Shown here: piece by piece, positions 29,444-38,318 of the stretch
Layout of the letters: each line of letters opens with the position of its first letter
Position numbering within the stretch: the stretch's first letter is position 1
Origin: Lachnospiraceae bacterium
Lineage (GTDB): Bacteria > Bacillota > Clostridia > Lachnospirales > Lachnospiraceae
Length of the DNA: 42,926 nt
Assembly: GCA_910574285.1 (NCBI GenBank)
Contig: CAJTAL010000035.1
Span: forward strand, 2,501 to 45,426
Direction of reading: 5' to 3'
The notes under the pieces: generated by a model
Databases searched by the model: none
What the model was told of the DNA's origin: nothing
What the model saw: the letters and a program-made list of their open reading frames with translations, nothing else
Translations under genes and position numbers: made by a program

Positions 29444-29977
29444 ATGGAGAGTAAGATACTGGAAACGCTAAAGATAGATCCGGCTTACATATTTCTATTC
29501 ATACTGAGTATGATAGTTATACTTTTTATTCTGTATGTAAACTTAAGCGTAAAATATAATCGTCTGCAAAGTAGTTATAATGTGTTTATGAAAGGCAGAA
29601 ACGGGAAAACTCTGGAAGAAGTACTGAAAGAAAAGTTTGGTGAAGTAGACGCGATTGTAAAAGTGACCAGACAAAATCGTTTTGATATAAAGGAAATGAG
29701 TAAGAAATTAGATAGAAACTTCCGGAAAACCGGTATTGTAAAGTACGATGCTTTTAATGAAATGGGAGGAAAACTGAGTTTTGCGGTTGCTATGCTGGAC
29801 AGTGATAATAATGGATGGATATTGAACGCCATGCACAGCCGTGAAGGATGTTATACTTATATAAAAGAAATTATCGATGGAGAGAGCTATATCGAACTGG
29901 CAGAAGAAGAAGCGGAAGCATTAGATAAAGCGATCTATGGAAATTATGATGTAGACATGAAGATGACGAAGAAATAG
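29444..29977 (+). CDS. DUF4446 family membrane protein
   Basis: The 177-residue protein has one N-terminal membrane helix (about 13-33, YIFLFILSMIVILFILYV), a polar segment and the DUF4446 core FRKTGIVKYDAFNEMGGKLS ... AMLDSDNNGWILNAMHSREG. Function is unknown. It starts 4 bp after parB and is commonly found at this place in Clostridia, which suggests a link to segregation or the cell envelope; that link is inference. Confidence 0.9.
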   Translation: MESKILETLKIDPAYIFLFILSMIVILFILYVNLSVKYNRLQSSYNVFMKGRNGKTLEEVLKEKFGEVDAIVKVTRQNRFDIKEMSKKLDRNFRKTGIVKYDAFNEMGGKLSFAVAMLDSDNNGWILNAMHSREGCYTYIKEIIDGESYIELAEEEAEALDKAIYGNYDVDMKMTKK

Positions 29978-29988
29978 GAGGATAAGAA

Positions 29989-31287
29989 ATGTTAGATATA
30001 AAATTTGTAAGAATGAATCCGGACGTAGTCAGAGAAAATATTAAGAAAAAATTCCAGGATGAGAAGTTACCTCTGGTGGACGAAGTATTAGAATTAGATC
30101 AGAAGAATAGAGATATAAAGCAGGAGGTAGAAGCTCTCCGTGCAGACCGCAATAAGATATCCAAACAAATCGGCGGATGTATGGCTCAGAGAAAGAAAGA
30201 AGAAGCGGAAGAACTGAAGAAGAAAGTTCAGGAAAATGCTGATCGTGTAGAAACACTGTCTGCAGAAGAAAAAGAGGTAGAAGCAAAGATTAAGAAAATC
30301 ATGATGGTAATTCCTAATATTATCGATCCTTCTGTACCGATTGGAAAAGATGACAGTGAAAATGTAGAGATACAGAAGTATGGAGAACCGGTTGTTCCTG
30401 AATTTGAGATACCATATCATACGGATATTATGGAGAGTTTTAATGGAATAGATATTGAAAGTGCAGGAAGAGTTGCGGGAAATGGTTTTTATTATCTGAT
30501 GGGAAATATTGCAAGGCTTCATTCGGCAGTATTGTCTTATGCCCGTGATTTTATGATCGAAAGGGGATTTACATATTGTATTCCTCCTTTCATGATTCGA
30601 AGTAATGTAGTGACCGGAGTTATGAGCTTCGCGGAAATGGATGCTATGATGTATAAGATCGAAGGAGAGGATCTGTATCTGATCGGCACCAGTGAACATT
30701 CTATGATTGGAAAATTCATTGACACGATGCTGACAGAAGACCAGCTTCCTCAGACGCTGACCAGCTATTCTCCGTGTTTCCGCAAGGAGAAAGGGGCCCA
30801 CGGTATAGAAGAACGCGGTATATACAGGATACATCAGTTTGAAAAGCAAGAGATGATTGTGGTATGTAAGCCGGAAGAGAGTAAAAAATGGTATGATAAA
30901 TTGTGGCAGAATACGGTAGACTTGTTCCGTTCCATGGATATTCCTGTGCGTACTCTGGAATGCTGTTCCGGAGACCTGGCGGATCTGAAAGTAAAGTCTT
31001 GTGACGTAGAGGCATGGTCTCCGAGGCAGAAGAAATATTTTGAAATTGGAAGTTGTTCGAACCTCGGGGATGCACAGGCAAGAAGACTTGGGATCCGTGT
31101 AAAAGGGAAAGAAGGAAAATACTTTGCCCATACTCTGAATAATACAGTGGCGGCGCCTCCGAGAATGTTGATTGCATTTCTGGAAAATAATCTCCAGGCA
31201 GATGGTTCCGTCAGGATTCCGGAAGTGTTAAGACCGTATATGGGTGGGATAGAAGCAATTATACCTGAAAATAAAAATTCTAAATAA
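29989..31287 (+). CDS. serS: Seryl-tRNA synthetase
   Basis: The 432-residue class II synthetase charges tRNA-Ser. The N-terminal coiled-coil arm (about 30-105, rich in Lys/Glu) holds the long variable arm of the tRNA. The catalytic part has GTSEHSMIG, motif 2 FRKEKGAHGIEERGIYR and motif 3 HTLNNTVAAPPRMLIAFLEN. Motif 3 differs from the common bacterial HTLNGSGLAVGR form. AGGAGG precedes the ATG, 11 bp after the DUF4446 gene, so it is in the parAB operon. No T-box leader is present. Confidence 0.95.
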   Translation: MLDIKFVRMNPDVVRENIKKKFQDEKLPLVDEVLELDQKNRDIKQEVEALRADRNKISKQIGGCMAQRKKEEAEELKKKVQENADRVETLSAEEKEVEAKIKKIMMVIPNIIDPSVPIGKDDSENVEIQKYGEPVVPEFEIPYHTDIMESFNGIDIESAGRVAGNGFYYLMGNIARLHSAVLSYARDFMIERGFTYCIPPFMIRSNVVTGVMSFAEMDAMMYKIEGEDLYLIGTSEHSMIGKFIDTMLTEDQLPQTLTSYSPCFRKEKGAHGIEERGIYRIHQFEKQEMIVVCKPEESKKWYDKLWQNTVDLFRSMDIPVRTLECCSGDLADLKVKSCDVEAWSPRQKKYFEIGSCSNLGDAQARRLGIRVKGKEGKYFAHTLNNTVAAPPRMLIAFLENNLQADGSVRIPEVLRPYMGGIEAIIPENKNSK

Positions 31288-31297
31288 GGAAAATAAT

Positions 31298-32173
31298 ATG
31301 CACCAATATCTGAAAGCCATTGGATTTGGCAACGTAAGAAGTAAAAAAGAGATGAACAAGGTCTTGCTGCAGGTGAAAAATTTATTTACCCAGCAAGATC
31401 TGATATCCCAGGATGAGGAAATAGATTTATGTGAATATCGTAAAGAGTTCGGAGCGGGGATTGGTATCTCTCTTTGCGGAGATATGGATATCGACGAAAA
31501 TTTTGAGAGAAACTATTATTACCCTTATTTCTTCGGGACAGGTATTACGAGTTATGCGGACGTATATGTGGAAAGAAGAATGGACAGGGAAGCTTATGCG
31601 GGAATCTGTGAGGATGTCAAGATAGGGATCAATCTGATCTTCCATCTTCAGAATACGGCGGAATTCTTGAAAAAGCAGCAGGCTGGCAAGGATTCTGTGA
31701 AATATAAGTCGGTTACTTTATCAGGATTGTGCAATGGGGGAACGATATTACTTCCGGTATTGAAAGATAAGGAACAAGAAGAGAGGCAGAGGGAAGAAGT
31801 TCACAACAGGATGATGCTTGTCAGCGCTGCCAAATCGGGAGACCAGGATGCTATCGAGAGTCTTACCATGGACGATATAGATACATATTCCAGAGTATCT
31901 CAGCGTCTGGTCAGCGAAGACGTCTTCAGTATCGTGGATACTTATATCATGCCCTATGGTATAGAATGCGACCATTATTCAATTCTGGGCGAGATATTGG
32001 AATTGCAGAGAATTATGAATGAGCATACAAAAGAAGAGATATATGTGATGAAGCTAGATGTCAATTCCCTGCTGTTCGATATCTGCGTACCTGTGGAAAC
32101 TGTGATAGGCTCTCCTGATATAGGAAGAAGATTTAAAGGAAATATGTGGCTGCAGGGGCGGATTAATTTTTAA
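31298..32173 (+). CDS. DUF3881 family protein
   Basis: The 291-residue protein begins MHQYLKAIGFGNVRSKKEMN and includes YYPYFFGTGITSYADVYVER and the C-terminal IVDTYIMPYGIECDHYSILG, the pattern of DUF3881, a family largely restricted to Lachnospiraceae. There are no membrane segments or known catalytic motifs, and function is unknown. It starts 10 bp after serS and is the last gene of the operon. Confidence 0.85.
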   Translation: MHQYLKAIGFGNVRSKKEMNKVLLQVKNLFTQQDLISQDEEIDLCEYRKEFGAGIGISLCGDMDIDENFERNYYYPYFFGTGITSYADVYVERRMDREAYAGICEDVKIGINLIFHLQNTAEFLKKQQAGKDSVKYKSVTLSGLCNGGTILLPVLKDKEQEERQREEVHNRMMLVSAAKSGDQDAIESLTMDDIDTYSRVSQRLVSEDVFSIVDTYIMPYGIECDHYSILGEILELQRIMNEHTKEEIYVMKLDVNSLLFDICVPVETVIGSPDIGRRFKGNMWLQGRINF

Positions 32174-32190
32174 TATAGAATATAATTAAA

Positions 32191-32638
32191 AAAAGGGGCT
32201 GTCGGTTAATGCCGATTTTTAGCCCCTTACCACATAATAAGCATATCCATTAGAGTTCCGCGCCAGACAAAGGTATAGCGGTTTGCATTGGCCTCTATTT
32301 TTGTGCCATCGATATATAGTTCTTTGAGGGTAATAAGTCCCTCATTCTTTAGACGGCGCAAAAACTGGTAATTCAATTCATCCAGAACATCTCCTGTTAA
32401 TTTCTTGCCTTTAAATTCATAAAAAACATCTCTCTGTGGTTTTTCGCCTTTGGTCAGCCAGATAAAAGCAAGATCCCTTTGGCATAAGTCTACAATGCGG
32501 TCAACAGTCCTTACGTCACGCATGTTTGCATAAGTAATCACACCATACAGCATAATCGGATTAGTTCAGCGAGAGCTGTGACCACACTGGCCACAGCTCT
32601 CGCTATTTTGGGCTAGTTATTTCCCGACAGCCCCTTTT
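32191..32638 (-). mobile_element. IS1182-type remnant with matched terminal inverted repeats
   Basis: Fifteen-bp terminal repeats AAAAGGGGCTGTCGG (32191-32205) and its exact complement (32624-32638) bound 448 bp. The minus-strand frame at 32227-32553 encodes 108 residues (CQRDLAFIWLTKGEKPQRD ... LKELYIDGTKIEANANRYTF) matching the N-terminal part of IS1182-family DDE transposases, with internal loss and no catalytic C-terminus. A strong hairpin (GCGAGAGCTGTG with CACAGCTCTCGC) lies near the right end. The left end (32193-32228) also folds as a terminator-like hairpin after DUF3881. It is non-autonomous, but its ends look mobilisable in trans. Confidence 0.8.
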
Positions 32639-32656
32639 AAAAATTATTTTATAAAG

Positions 32657-33388
32657 TCAAATTATACTGCAGTAAGCCTGAATTGCTTTATTCGCAAATT
32701 CTGCGGTTCCTTCCCCGCCTGCTTTATCGATATTGGCGGTGAAGTCGCCGCCTCCGGCATACATCTTCCCTAGTCCCTGAAGAATTTCATTCGTACAGGT
32801 ATAGAAATTATCCGTGATAAAATCCTGCAGTTTCTTCGCAAGTCCGGCTGCTTCTTTTCCGTCTGGACTCTGTTCTTTGATTCTGCCGAATTCAGCAAAA
32901 ATATGCATCATTTCAATATTTATTTTCTGTTGTTTTTCTTTGCTGCGTCCTGTGGATTTCAGTTCGTATTCTTTGTAGGCATCTGTCTTTCCCCAGGATG
33001 CTTTTGCTTTAGCGGCATATTCATCGATTTTTCTTGTATCAAATGCTTCAAAACTCAATTCTTTCACTCCAATCATTTTTATTCCCCAGGCAAGGTCGAT
33101 CAGATTCTGTAAATGTTCTTTCCTGAGTTCCAGAAGGTGGATTTGCTGTTCTTACGCCCTGCTTCTGTCAAAATCAGGGTTATCCAGGATACCCTTGATC
33201 TCTTTCAGTGAAAATTCCAGTTCCTTAAAAAGCAAAATATGCTGCAGGCGTTCCAGAGCCGTATCGTCATACAGCCGATATCCTGCTTCGGTAACTTCTG
33301 TGGCCGGCAGAAGCCCTATATTGTGATAATGATGGAGAGCGCGTATGCTGACTCCCGATATTTTGCTGACCTCGTGTACTGTCATCAT
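32657..33388 (-). pseudogene. MerR/TipA-type regulator split by an in-frame stop
   Basis: The first part (33388 down to 33155) is a MerR helix-turn-helix: MTVHEVSKISGVSIRALHHY then YHNIGLLPATEVTEAGYRLY. A TAA at 33152-33154 interrupts it after DNPDFDRSRA; the same frame then continues EQQIHLLELRKEHLQNLIDL and into a TipAS-type drug-recognition domain (MIGVKELSFEAFDTRKIDEY ... AIQAYCSII) ending at 32657. One nonsense codon thus separates DNA-binding and sensing halves. An internal ATG at 33076 could still yield a TipAS-like domain alone, as Streptomyces tipA does naturally. Whether the split is decay or functional is unresolved. Confidence 0.8.
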
Positions 33389-33419
33389 GCTGATTATCTC
33401 CTTCTCCTGTGGTAACCAT

Positions 33420-33450
33420 AGTATAAACTATTACATAATGTCAGAGTCAA
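33420..33450 (-). promoter_or_regulatory. MerR-type promoter with 19-bp spacer
   Basis: On the minus strand TTGACT (33445-33450) and TATACT (33420-33425) are 19 bp apart. The overlong spacer with a partial dyad (ACATTATGTAAT) is the hallmark of promoters twisted into activity by MerR-family proteins, so the regulator probably controlled itself. Confidence 0.75.
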
Positions 33451-33631
33451 TATCCTTTTTTAATCATATAGGATAATTTGAAAATTCTTTACGAAAATTT
33501 AAAATATCAAGTAAAATTATGATTCAGTAGTGTCAGGCGAAGAGCTCATATTCTATTGAGGGAAACAGATATATATGATAAAATAGGAAAAATGCCAGAA
33601 CGACGGCTTAATGTCTATAGGAGAAATAAAA

Positions 33632-34186
33632 ATGAATACAAATATTATAGCTGAAAAAGACGGTTATCTCATAAGGTTAGCGAAAGCCGAAGATATGGAA
33701 AATTATTATGAGCAGAATTATTGTCCTTTAGATAAAGAAGTGGCGCGGTTGACAGGTTGTAAAGAAGTATTTACAAAAGAAGAAGTAACCTCCTTCTTTC
33801 TAAAATCTATCGAAGAGGATAACAGGTATTTCTTTTTGGTAATATCACCGGATGGGAGAATTATCGGTGAAAGTGTAATCAATGAAATTGATTGGGATTT
33901 ACGCTGCGCTAACTTCCGCGTTGGTCTTTACCGCATGGATGAGAGAGGAAAAGGAATAGGAACCTGGGTAACAGAAAGAACCCGTGATTTTGCGTTTGAA
34001 GAATTGAAGTTACACCGTTTGGAATTAGATGTATATTCTTTTAATCCGAGGGCAGAGAAAGCGTATGCGAAAGCCGGATTTAAGAGAGAGGGTGTTTTGA
34101 GGGACGCAGTTATGGACGGAGATACATATGCAGATGATATATTGATGTCGATTTTAGAAGATGAATGGAGAGAATTAAAGAAATAG
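33632..34186 (+). CDS. GNAT-family N-acetyltransferase (RimJ/RimL-like)
   Basis: The protein is 184 residues from the ATG at 33632, preceded by TAGGAG; a seven-codon upstream extension lacks a ribosome site. The acetyl-CoA site is visible as RMDERGKGIGTWVTERTRDF near 115-134, and the C-terminal RLELDVYSFNPRAEKAYAKAG is typical of RimL-like enzymes. Substrate unknown (protein N-terminus, amino acid or antibiotic). It is monocistronic and ends at a bidirectional terminator. Confidence 0.88.
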   Translation: MNTNIIAEKDGYLIRLAKAEDMENYYEQNYCPLDKEVARLTGCKEVFTKEEVTSFFLKSIEEDNRYFFLVISPDGRIIGESVINEIDWDLRCANFRVGLYRMDERGKGIGTWVTERTRDFAFEELKLHRLELDVYSFNPRAEKAYAKAGFKREGVLRDAVMDGDTYADDILMSILEDEWRELKK

Positions 34187-34198
34187 ATTTAATTAGGC

Positions 34199-34238
34199 AA
34201 AAAAAGTAACCGCCCTTGTCAATGCGGTTACTTTTTTT
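34199..34238. terminator. Bidirectional terminator
   Basis: GTAACCGC (34206-34213) pairs with GCGGTTAC (34224-34231), flanked by seven A and seven T, serving both the acetyltransferase and the convergent surface-protein gene. Confidence 0.9.
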
Positions 34239-34255
34239 GAATTTATTTCCAATTT

Positions 34256-36682
34256 TTAAGGTTCTCCGGTCTGCGGGCTTCTTTTTCCCTTTGCTGCCGG
34301 AATCGTCTTTGATGAAGCGTTTTCCGGTTTGGAGACAGTATCCTGAAGCTTGTCGGTCAGCGTCGTATAAGTATCGCCGCAGAGACTGCAGGTGTAGGTG
34401 ATCACACCGTTTTCTGTGTAGGTAGGATCTTTCCTGCCGGTGACTTGCCATTTATGCCCTGTGGCGGGAATCACTCTGCCGGAGCTGATTTTTGTATTAC
34501 AGTCTGTACAGTATGTATCGCCGGTGTAGCCGTTTGAATCGCAGGAGGCTTTTTTTCTGCCGCGTATTTCCGTATGTAGATGGACATTACTGTCCTTTGC
34601 AGTATATTCTGTCCCGCACACCGTGCAGATTTTTCCGCTGACACAGGACGCCGTGCCTCCGCTGTGGCCTGCCAGATCTGTTTGCCGCCCCTTTGTCAGA
34701 AGTTCTCCGCAGTCCAGGCAATAGGTGTCTCCGCTGTAGCCTTTCTGCAGGCAGGTGGCGGCAATCGCGTTTCTGACTTCTGTATTTTCGTGATCGCAGT
34801 TTGATCTCGTGATAATCACGGTAGATGTTATATTTTTATAATTGTCTTTATCGGCTCCGGTGTAGACTGCCGTCGCTGTCGCAGGGACGCCGATCTCAAG
34901 GGGAGTATTCTGGTCTGTATCCTGCCATTGCCAGTCTGCCGGAAGTTCCACATCGTTTACCGTTTCACATTTTTTTGCCACATTCATGGTGTCAGATGGC
35001 ATATTCGGCGCATTTTCCGCCTGATCTATGGTCAGTGTCAATAAGTCTGCGCTGTCGGCAGCAGTGTAGTTCTCCTGTTCGGCGGTATGCGCCTTGACGG
35101 TGTAAATTCCGGCGTTGACGGGCAGTCCGGCGGTATAGTTAGCCGAACCGCTTGCTGCATGAGAATAGTTAATCTCCCCGTTGAAAATCTCGCCGTTTAT
35201 CAGCGTCACGGCAGGAGGCGTGATCACGGCCTGGCTGCCGGAATAGGTTACGGTCTGCACAGTGTTGTTCCATGTGATTGTGGGAACGGCTCTGGCGATC
35301 TGAAATTGCACTGTTCGATTAAATGTCTGACCGTCTTTACCTGTAACGGTAACAGAAGCCTCACCGGCATTGATGTTATTATTGTAAGAAATCTCGTATT
35401 TTGACGCCTCCAATGGTATATTGTCCACCGTAACGGCAGCGCCGGGAGTATGTTCCTGTCCGTTATAAGTCAGCCCGTCGGCATTGTTCAAAGTGACAGC
35501 CAGTACGGCGCCGCAGACAGTGCATTTCCATGTGCTGCCGTCGTAATTATGTACCGCATATCCGTTTGTCTTGCCGCATCCTTCGAGAGTACATACTTTC
35601 CAGTGTCCGGTCTCATCCTTTGTCCAATTGCCTGACCAGTTGTGGTTTTCATGAATTGCCATGGATTTGTTATAAATTTTGCCTGTGCTTTTCTTTACAA
35701 AGTTGATCTCTGCTTTCAACTGCTTCACTTCGCAGTCTGCGGGCAGATATCCATCAGGGATGTTGATCGCTTTATCTGCATTGCTTCCGATGGGGAAACT
35801 GTCCGATAATCCGGAATACACCTTTACATTGAAGGTATTACAGTTGGCGGTGAAACAGCCGCCCTTCTTAACAGTAAACACATCGGTGAAGTCTTTACTG
35901 GAGCTGCCCTTATTCATGCCGTAAAGAGCCACACCGTTATTCCCGGAAACATTTAAAGTTCCGCCGCTGCCCACAATTACCTTTCCGGCGGATAGAACGT
36001 TAGAGGAGGATGCAGTATTACCCTCCACAGTCAGGGTTCCGTTTACGGTCACGATAGAATTAACTCCTCCGCTTGAGCCGATGTTGATACCGCCTCTGGC
36101 CACGACATGGGCTCCACTGGCTATAGTAAGGGCAAGATTATCGCCGCCGCTGATATTGATTTCATTTTGGATCGTCAACATGCCCGTGCCTGAGAATGTA
36201 ATCCGCGCGTTTTGAGGGGCTTCGCCGGCGCTCAGTTCAAGAATAGAGCAGTCTCCCTCAGTTTCTATGGTTACTGTATCGTCAGGCAGGGTTACTGTAC
36301 TGTTGATATTGAAATCTTTCAGCTTAAGTGTTTTGCTGCTAGAAATCCATTGGTAGCCGTCAGTATTCAGATTGCCTTGATCTGAACTGACGTTACTGAG
36401 ACCAAGGGGGGTTTGAATATCTCTTGCATTGCCTGCGGCGCTTCTGCCTGTTGGAGAAGCCGTTGTTGTATTATAATTCATTGTAGATTCTTTTTCTGCC
36501 GGCTTTGTGTTTATGATAAGTCCCGTTTTTTCCTCTGAAGCATACACGGCAATTCTGCCTGAGGGGAGCATACTGCATGTCATTATTGCCGTCAGGGAAA
36601 TTCCCATGGCGCGGCATGCGATGCTTCGCTTCATTTTTGGCTTTATTTTTGCTTTATTTTTAGATATAAAAACAGATTTCAT
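34256..36682 (-). CDS. Secreted surface protein with MBG/Ig-like and CxxC repeats; sorting signal truncated
   Basis: The 808-residue protein has a long signal peptide (cleavage near residue 49, CSMLPSGRIAVYAS). A beta-helix-like glycine-rich region follows (about 95-290, LTIQNEINISGGDNL, VTVNGTLTVEGN). Next come MBG-type Ig-like repeats (LTYNGQEHTPGAAVTVD, GIYTVKAHTAEQENYTAAD) and three or four CxxC modules (GYSGDTYCLDCGELLTKG) shared with the gene at 103-2241. It ends KRSPQTGEP then stop: an LPXTG-like motif without hydrophobic anchor or basic tail. The anchor appears lost, so the product may be released rather than wall-linked. The start follows GGAGGA. Confidence 0.8.
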   Translation of the reverse strand: MKSVFISKNKAKIKPKMKRSIACRAMGISLTAIMTCSMLPSGRIAVYASEEKTGLIINTKPAEKESTMNYNTTTASPTGRSAAGNARDIQTPLGLSNVSSDQGNLNTDGYQWISSSKTLKLKDFNINSTVTLPDDTVTIETEGDCSILELSAGEAPQNARITFSGTGMLTIQNEINISGGDNLALTIASGAHVVARGGINIGSSGGVNSIVTVNGTLTVEGNTASSSNVLSAGKVIVGSGGTLNVSGNNGVALYGMNKGSSSKDFTDVFTVKKGGCFTANCNTFNVKVYSGLSDSFPIGSNADKAINIPDGYLPADCEVKQLKAEINFVKKSTGKIYNKSMAIHENHNWSGNWTKDETGHWKVCTLEGCGKTNGYAVHNYDGSTWKCTVCGAVLAVTLNNADGLTYNGQEHTPGAAVTVDNIPLEASKYEISYNNNINAGEASVTVTGKDGQTFNRTVQFQIARAVPTITWNNTVQTVTYSGSQAVITPPAVTLINGEIFNGEINYSHAASGSANYTAGLPVNAGIYTVKAHTAEQENYTAADSADLLTLTIDQAENAPNMPSDTMNVAKKCETVNDVELPADWQWQDTDQNTPLEIGVPATATAVYTGADKDNYKNITSTVIITRSNCDHENTEVRNAIAATCLQKGYSGDTYCLDCGELLTKGRQTDLAGHSGGTASCVSGKICTVCGTEYTAKDSNVHLHTEIRGRKKASCDSNGYTGDTYCTDCNTKISSGRVIPATGHKWQVTGRKDPTYTENGVITYTCSLCGDTYTTLTDKLQDTVSKPENASSKTIPAAKGKRSPQTGEP

Positions 36683-36712
36683 ATAATCGTCCTCCGAATA
36701 TTTATGATATAC

Positions 36713-36780
36713 ATCATAATGGAATTACGGAGAAAAACAAGATTTCTGGCAGGAACGTCACTTTTCTGGCAAGAACGTCA
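36713..36780 (-). promoter_or_regulatory. Surface-protein promoter with two 18-bp direct repeats upstream
   Basis: On the minus strand TTGTTT (36735-36740) and TATGAT (36713-36718) are 16 bp apart. Immediately upstream, TGACGTTC-Y-TGCCAGAAA occurs twice (36743-36760 and 36763-36780), 20 bp apart. Tandem sites two helical turns apart touching -35 suggest an activator, perhaps of the LytTR type. Confidence 0.6.
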
Positions 36781-36832
36781 TCCTACATTACGCAAAAATA
36801 GCTTTGAACCATCAATACGCCTTTTTTTATAT

Positions 36833-37420
36833 TTATACTCTGACAATGCCTCCATCTTTGCGTGGTTTTGCAGAGGGGTGTTTATCTCCAGAAAGGGCAT
36901 AACCTAATAAAAGCTGCATGACTGCGTAATAATCTGTACGAATATTCCATTGACGTAAAATCATCTGTCCATAAGGGTCTGCAAAAGCTGTCCACCCCGC
37001 GCCGATATAACAAGAGCCTATACCCAACGAATCAGCCGCTAACATCATGTTTTCAGCCGCAACAGCGCAATCATCGACAGCAAACAGGAAATTTTTCGGC
37101 GCAAACATGGTGATGACCGTCGAGGCATCATAAAAAGCATTTTTTAAATTCGGGTCATCCGCAATGCTTGGCTGTTCTCTTGATACATAACTTGCAGCAG
37201 TTGCCATCTTAGGATTTGAATTTACACGCTTAATGCGTCCTAAGCGTTTATTTAATTCTTCATTTTGGCATACTGCAAATAACACGCCCTGCCGCCCGCC
37301 TGCACTTGGGGCATACATTCCTGCCTTTAAAATTTCCTGCAACGCATTTTCTTCAATCTGCCTTGTTTCAAAACGCCTGATAGAACGGCGATGTAAAATA
37401 ATATCCATCAATTCACTCAT
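36833..37420 (-). CDS. Nitroreductase family protein
   Basis: The protein is 195 residues from the ATG at 37420 (GAGGA upstream; six further codons lack a ribosome site). It has the FMN-binding pattern of the family: ILHRRSIRRFETRQI at the N-terminus, MYAPSAGGRQG near 35 and the late LGIGSCYIGAGW and LLLGYA segments. Nitroreductase-family enzymes reduce nitro-compounds, quinones or flavins using NAD(P)H; substrate unknown. The neighbouring HxlR and radical SAM genes are broken, so their relationship to it is uncertain. Confidence 0.88.
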   Translation of the reverse strand: MSELMDIILHRRSIRRFETRQIEENALQEILKAGMYAPSAGGRQGVLFAVCQNEELNKRLGRIKRVNSNPKMATAASYVSREQPSIADDPNLKNAFYDASTVITMFAPKNFLFAVDDCAVAAENMMLAADSLGIGSCYIGAGWTAFADPYGQMILRQWNIRTDYYAVMQLLLGYALSGDKHPSAKPRKDGGIVRV

Positions 37421-37468
37421 GATATAGTCCTCATTCATTACTGCTTATTTGCCAGCCATCTGCTTTTC

Positions 37469-38318
37469 CTATGATATTTTTTTCCAGCATTGCGGGTCTG
37501 CCGCATAAAAATTTCCATCTTTTCCACTTGCAACAGCGGGGCAGCCACGGCAAAATGTCAACAGCTCACATTTTGCACATTTCTCAAACTTCGTGTATTC
37601 ACGGTATTGTTCCATCTGGCATACCCATACATCAGCAAGTCTGTCCTCAAATACATTAGCGACCTTGCTGCTTAGCACTCGGCGGCAGGCAAACACGTCG
37701 CCGGTCGGCAATATTGTCAAATGACAGTTTCCGCAGTTACATCCTCCATAAATCATTCCGTCCTCTGCTGTTTTGGGGATTTTAAACGCTCCCGTTTCAT
37801 ACTCATAAAGCGTCCATAAGTGGTCTTTCTTGTTAAAGTATGTTTCACATCCATTTGCTTCATATTCTTTGAATTTCTTATCACAGGCAGCAAGCAAATT
37901 TCGGTATTCCTGCGGCGTCATCCCTGTATTCTTTTCTTCGCTTGTAGGACAATAGCGGGAAAAAGCGAAGACATTTACGCCTGCTTCTACAACCGTATCT
38001 ATAATGTCTGGCACTTCTTTCATGTTGGTTCCCGATACGGTTGTCATAATCACGGAACGTATGCCCGCACGGTTAATGCACCCTATTTTTCTAAAGTACA
38101 GTCAAATGAGCCGGGCTTACGGAACCAGTCATGCGTTTCCCTCATGCCGTCCAGAGAAAGCTGATATTTTTGACAGCCATAGTCCTTTAATTTCTTGCAG
38201 ACTTCATCATCAAGATGAAATGGATTCCCCAAGATTGTAAATGGGATATTGTGTTCTTTCAGCAATGAGAGCAATTTCCAAAAATCTTCATGGAGTATCG
38301 GGTCTCCCCCGGTAATTT
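37469..38318 (-). pseudogene. Radical SAM/SPASM protein, 5'-deleted and frameshifted
   Basis: The 3' frame (38053-37469) is a SPASM domain with cysteines in CNCGNCHLTILPTGDVFACR and CAKCELLTFCRGCPA. The 5' frame (38274 and upstream to about 38318) gives TGGDPILHEDFWKLLSLLKE and LSLDGMRETHDWFRKPGSFD. They should join at GSFDCTLEK-IGCINRAGIRS, but an A-run is one base short (GAAAAATAGG), producing TAG. The radical SAM CxxxCxxC cluster region is missing: homology stops at ITGGDP, where a TAA and the HxlR sequence begin. At least two lesions, hence a pseudogene. Confidence 0.85.

Noticed and set aside
29978-29988. T-box leader for serS
   Set aside because: serS lies 11 bp after the DUF4446 gene, leaving no room for a T-box.
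30094-31131. 345-codon minus-strand frame opposite serS
   Set aside because: Shadow of serS; no family match, and codon pattern and ribosome site support only the plus strand.
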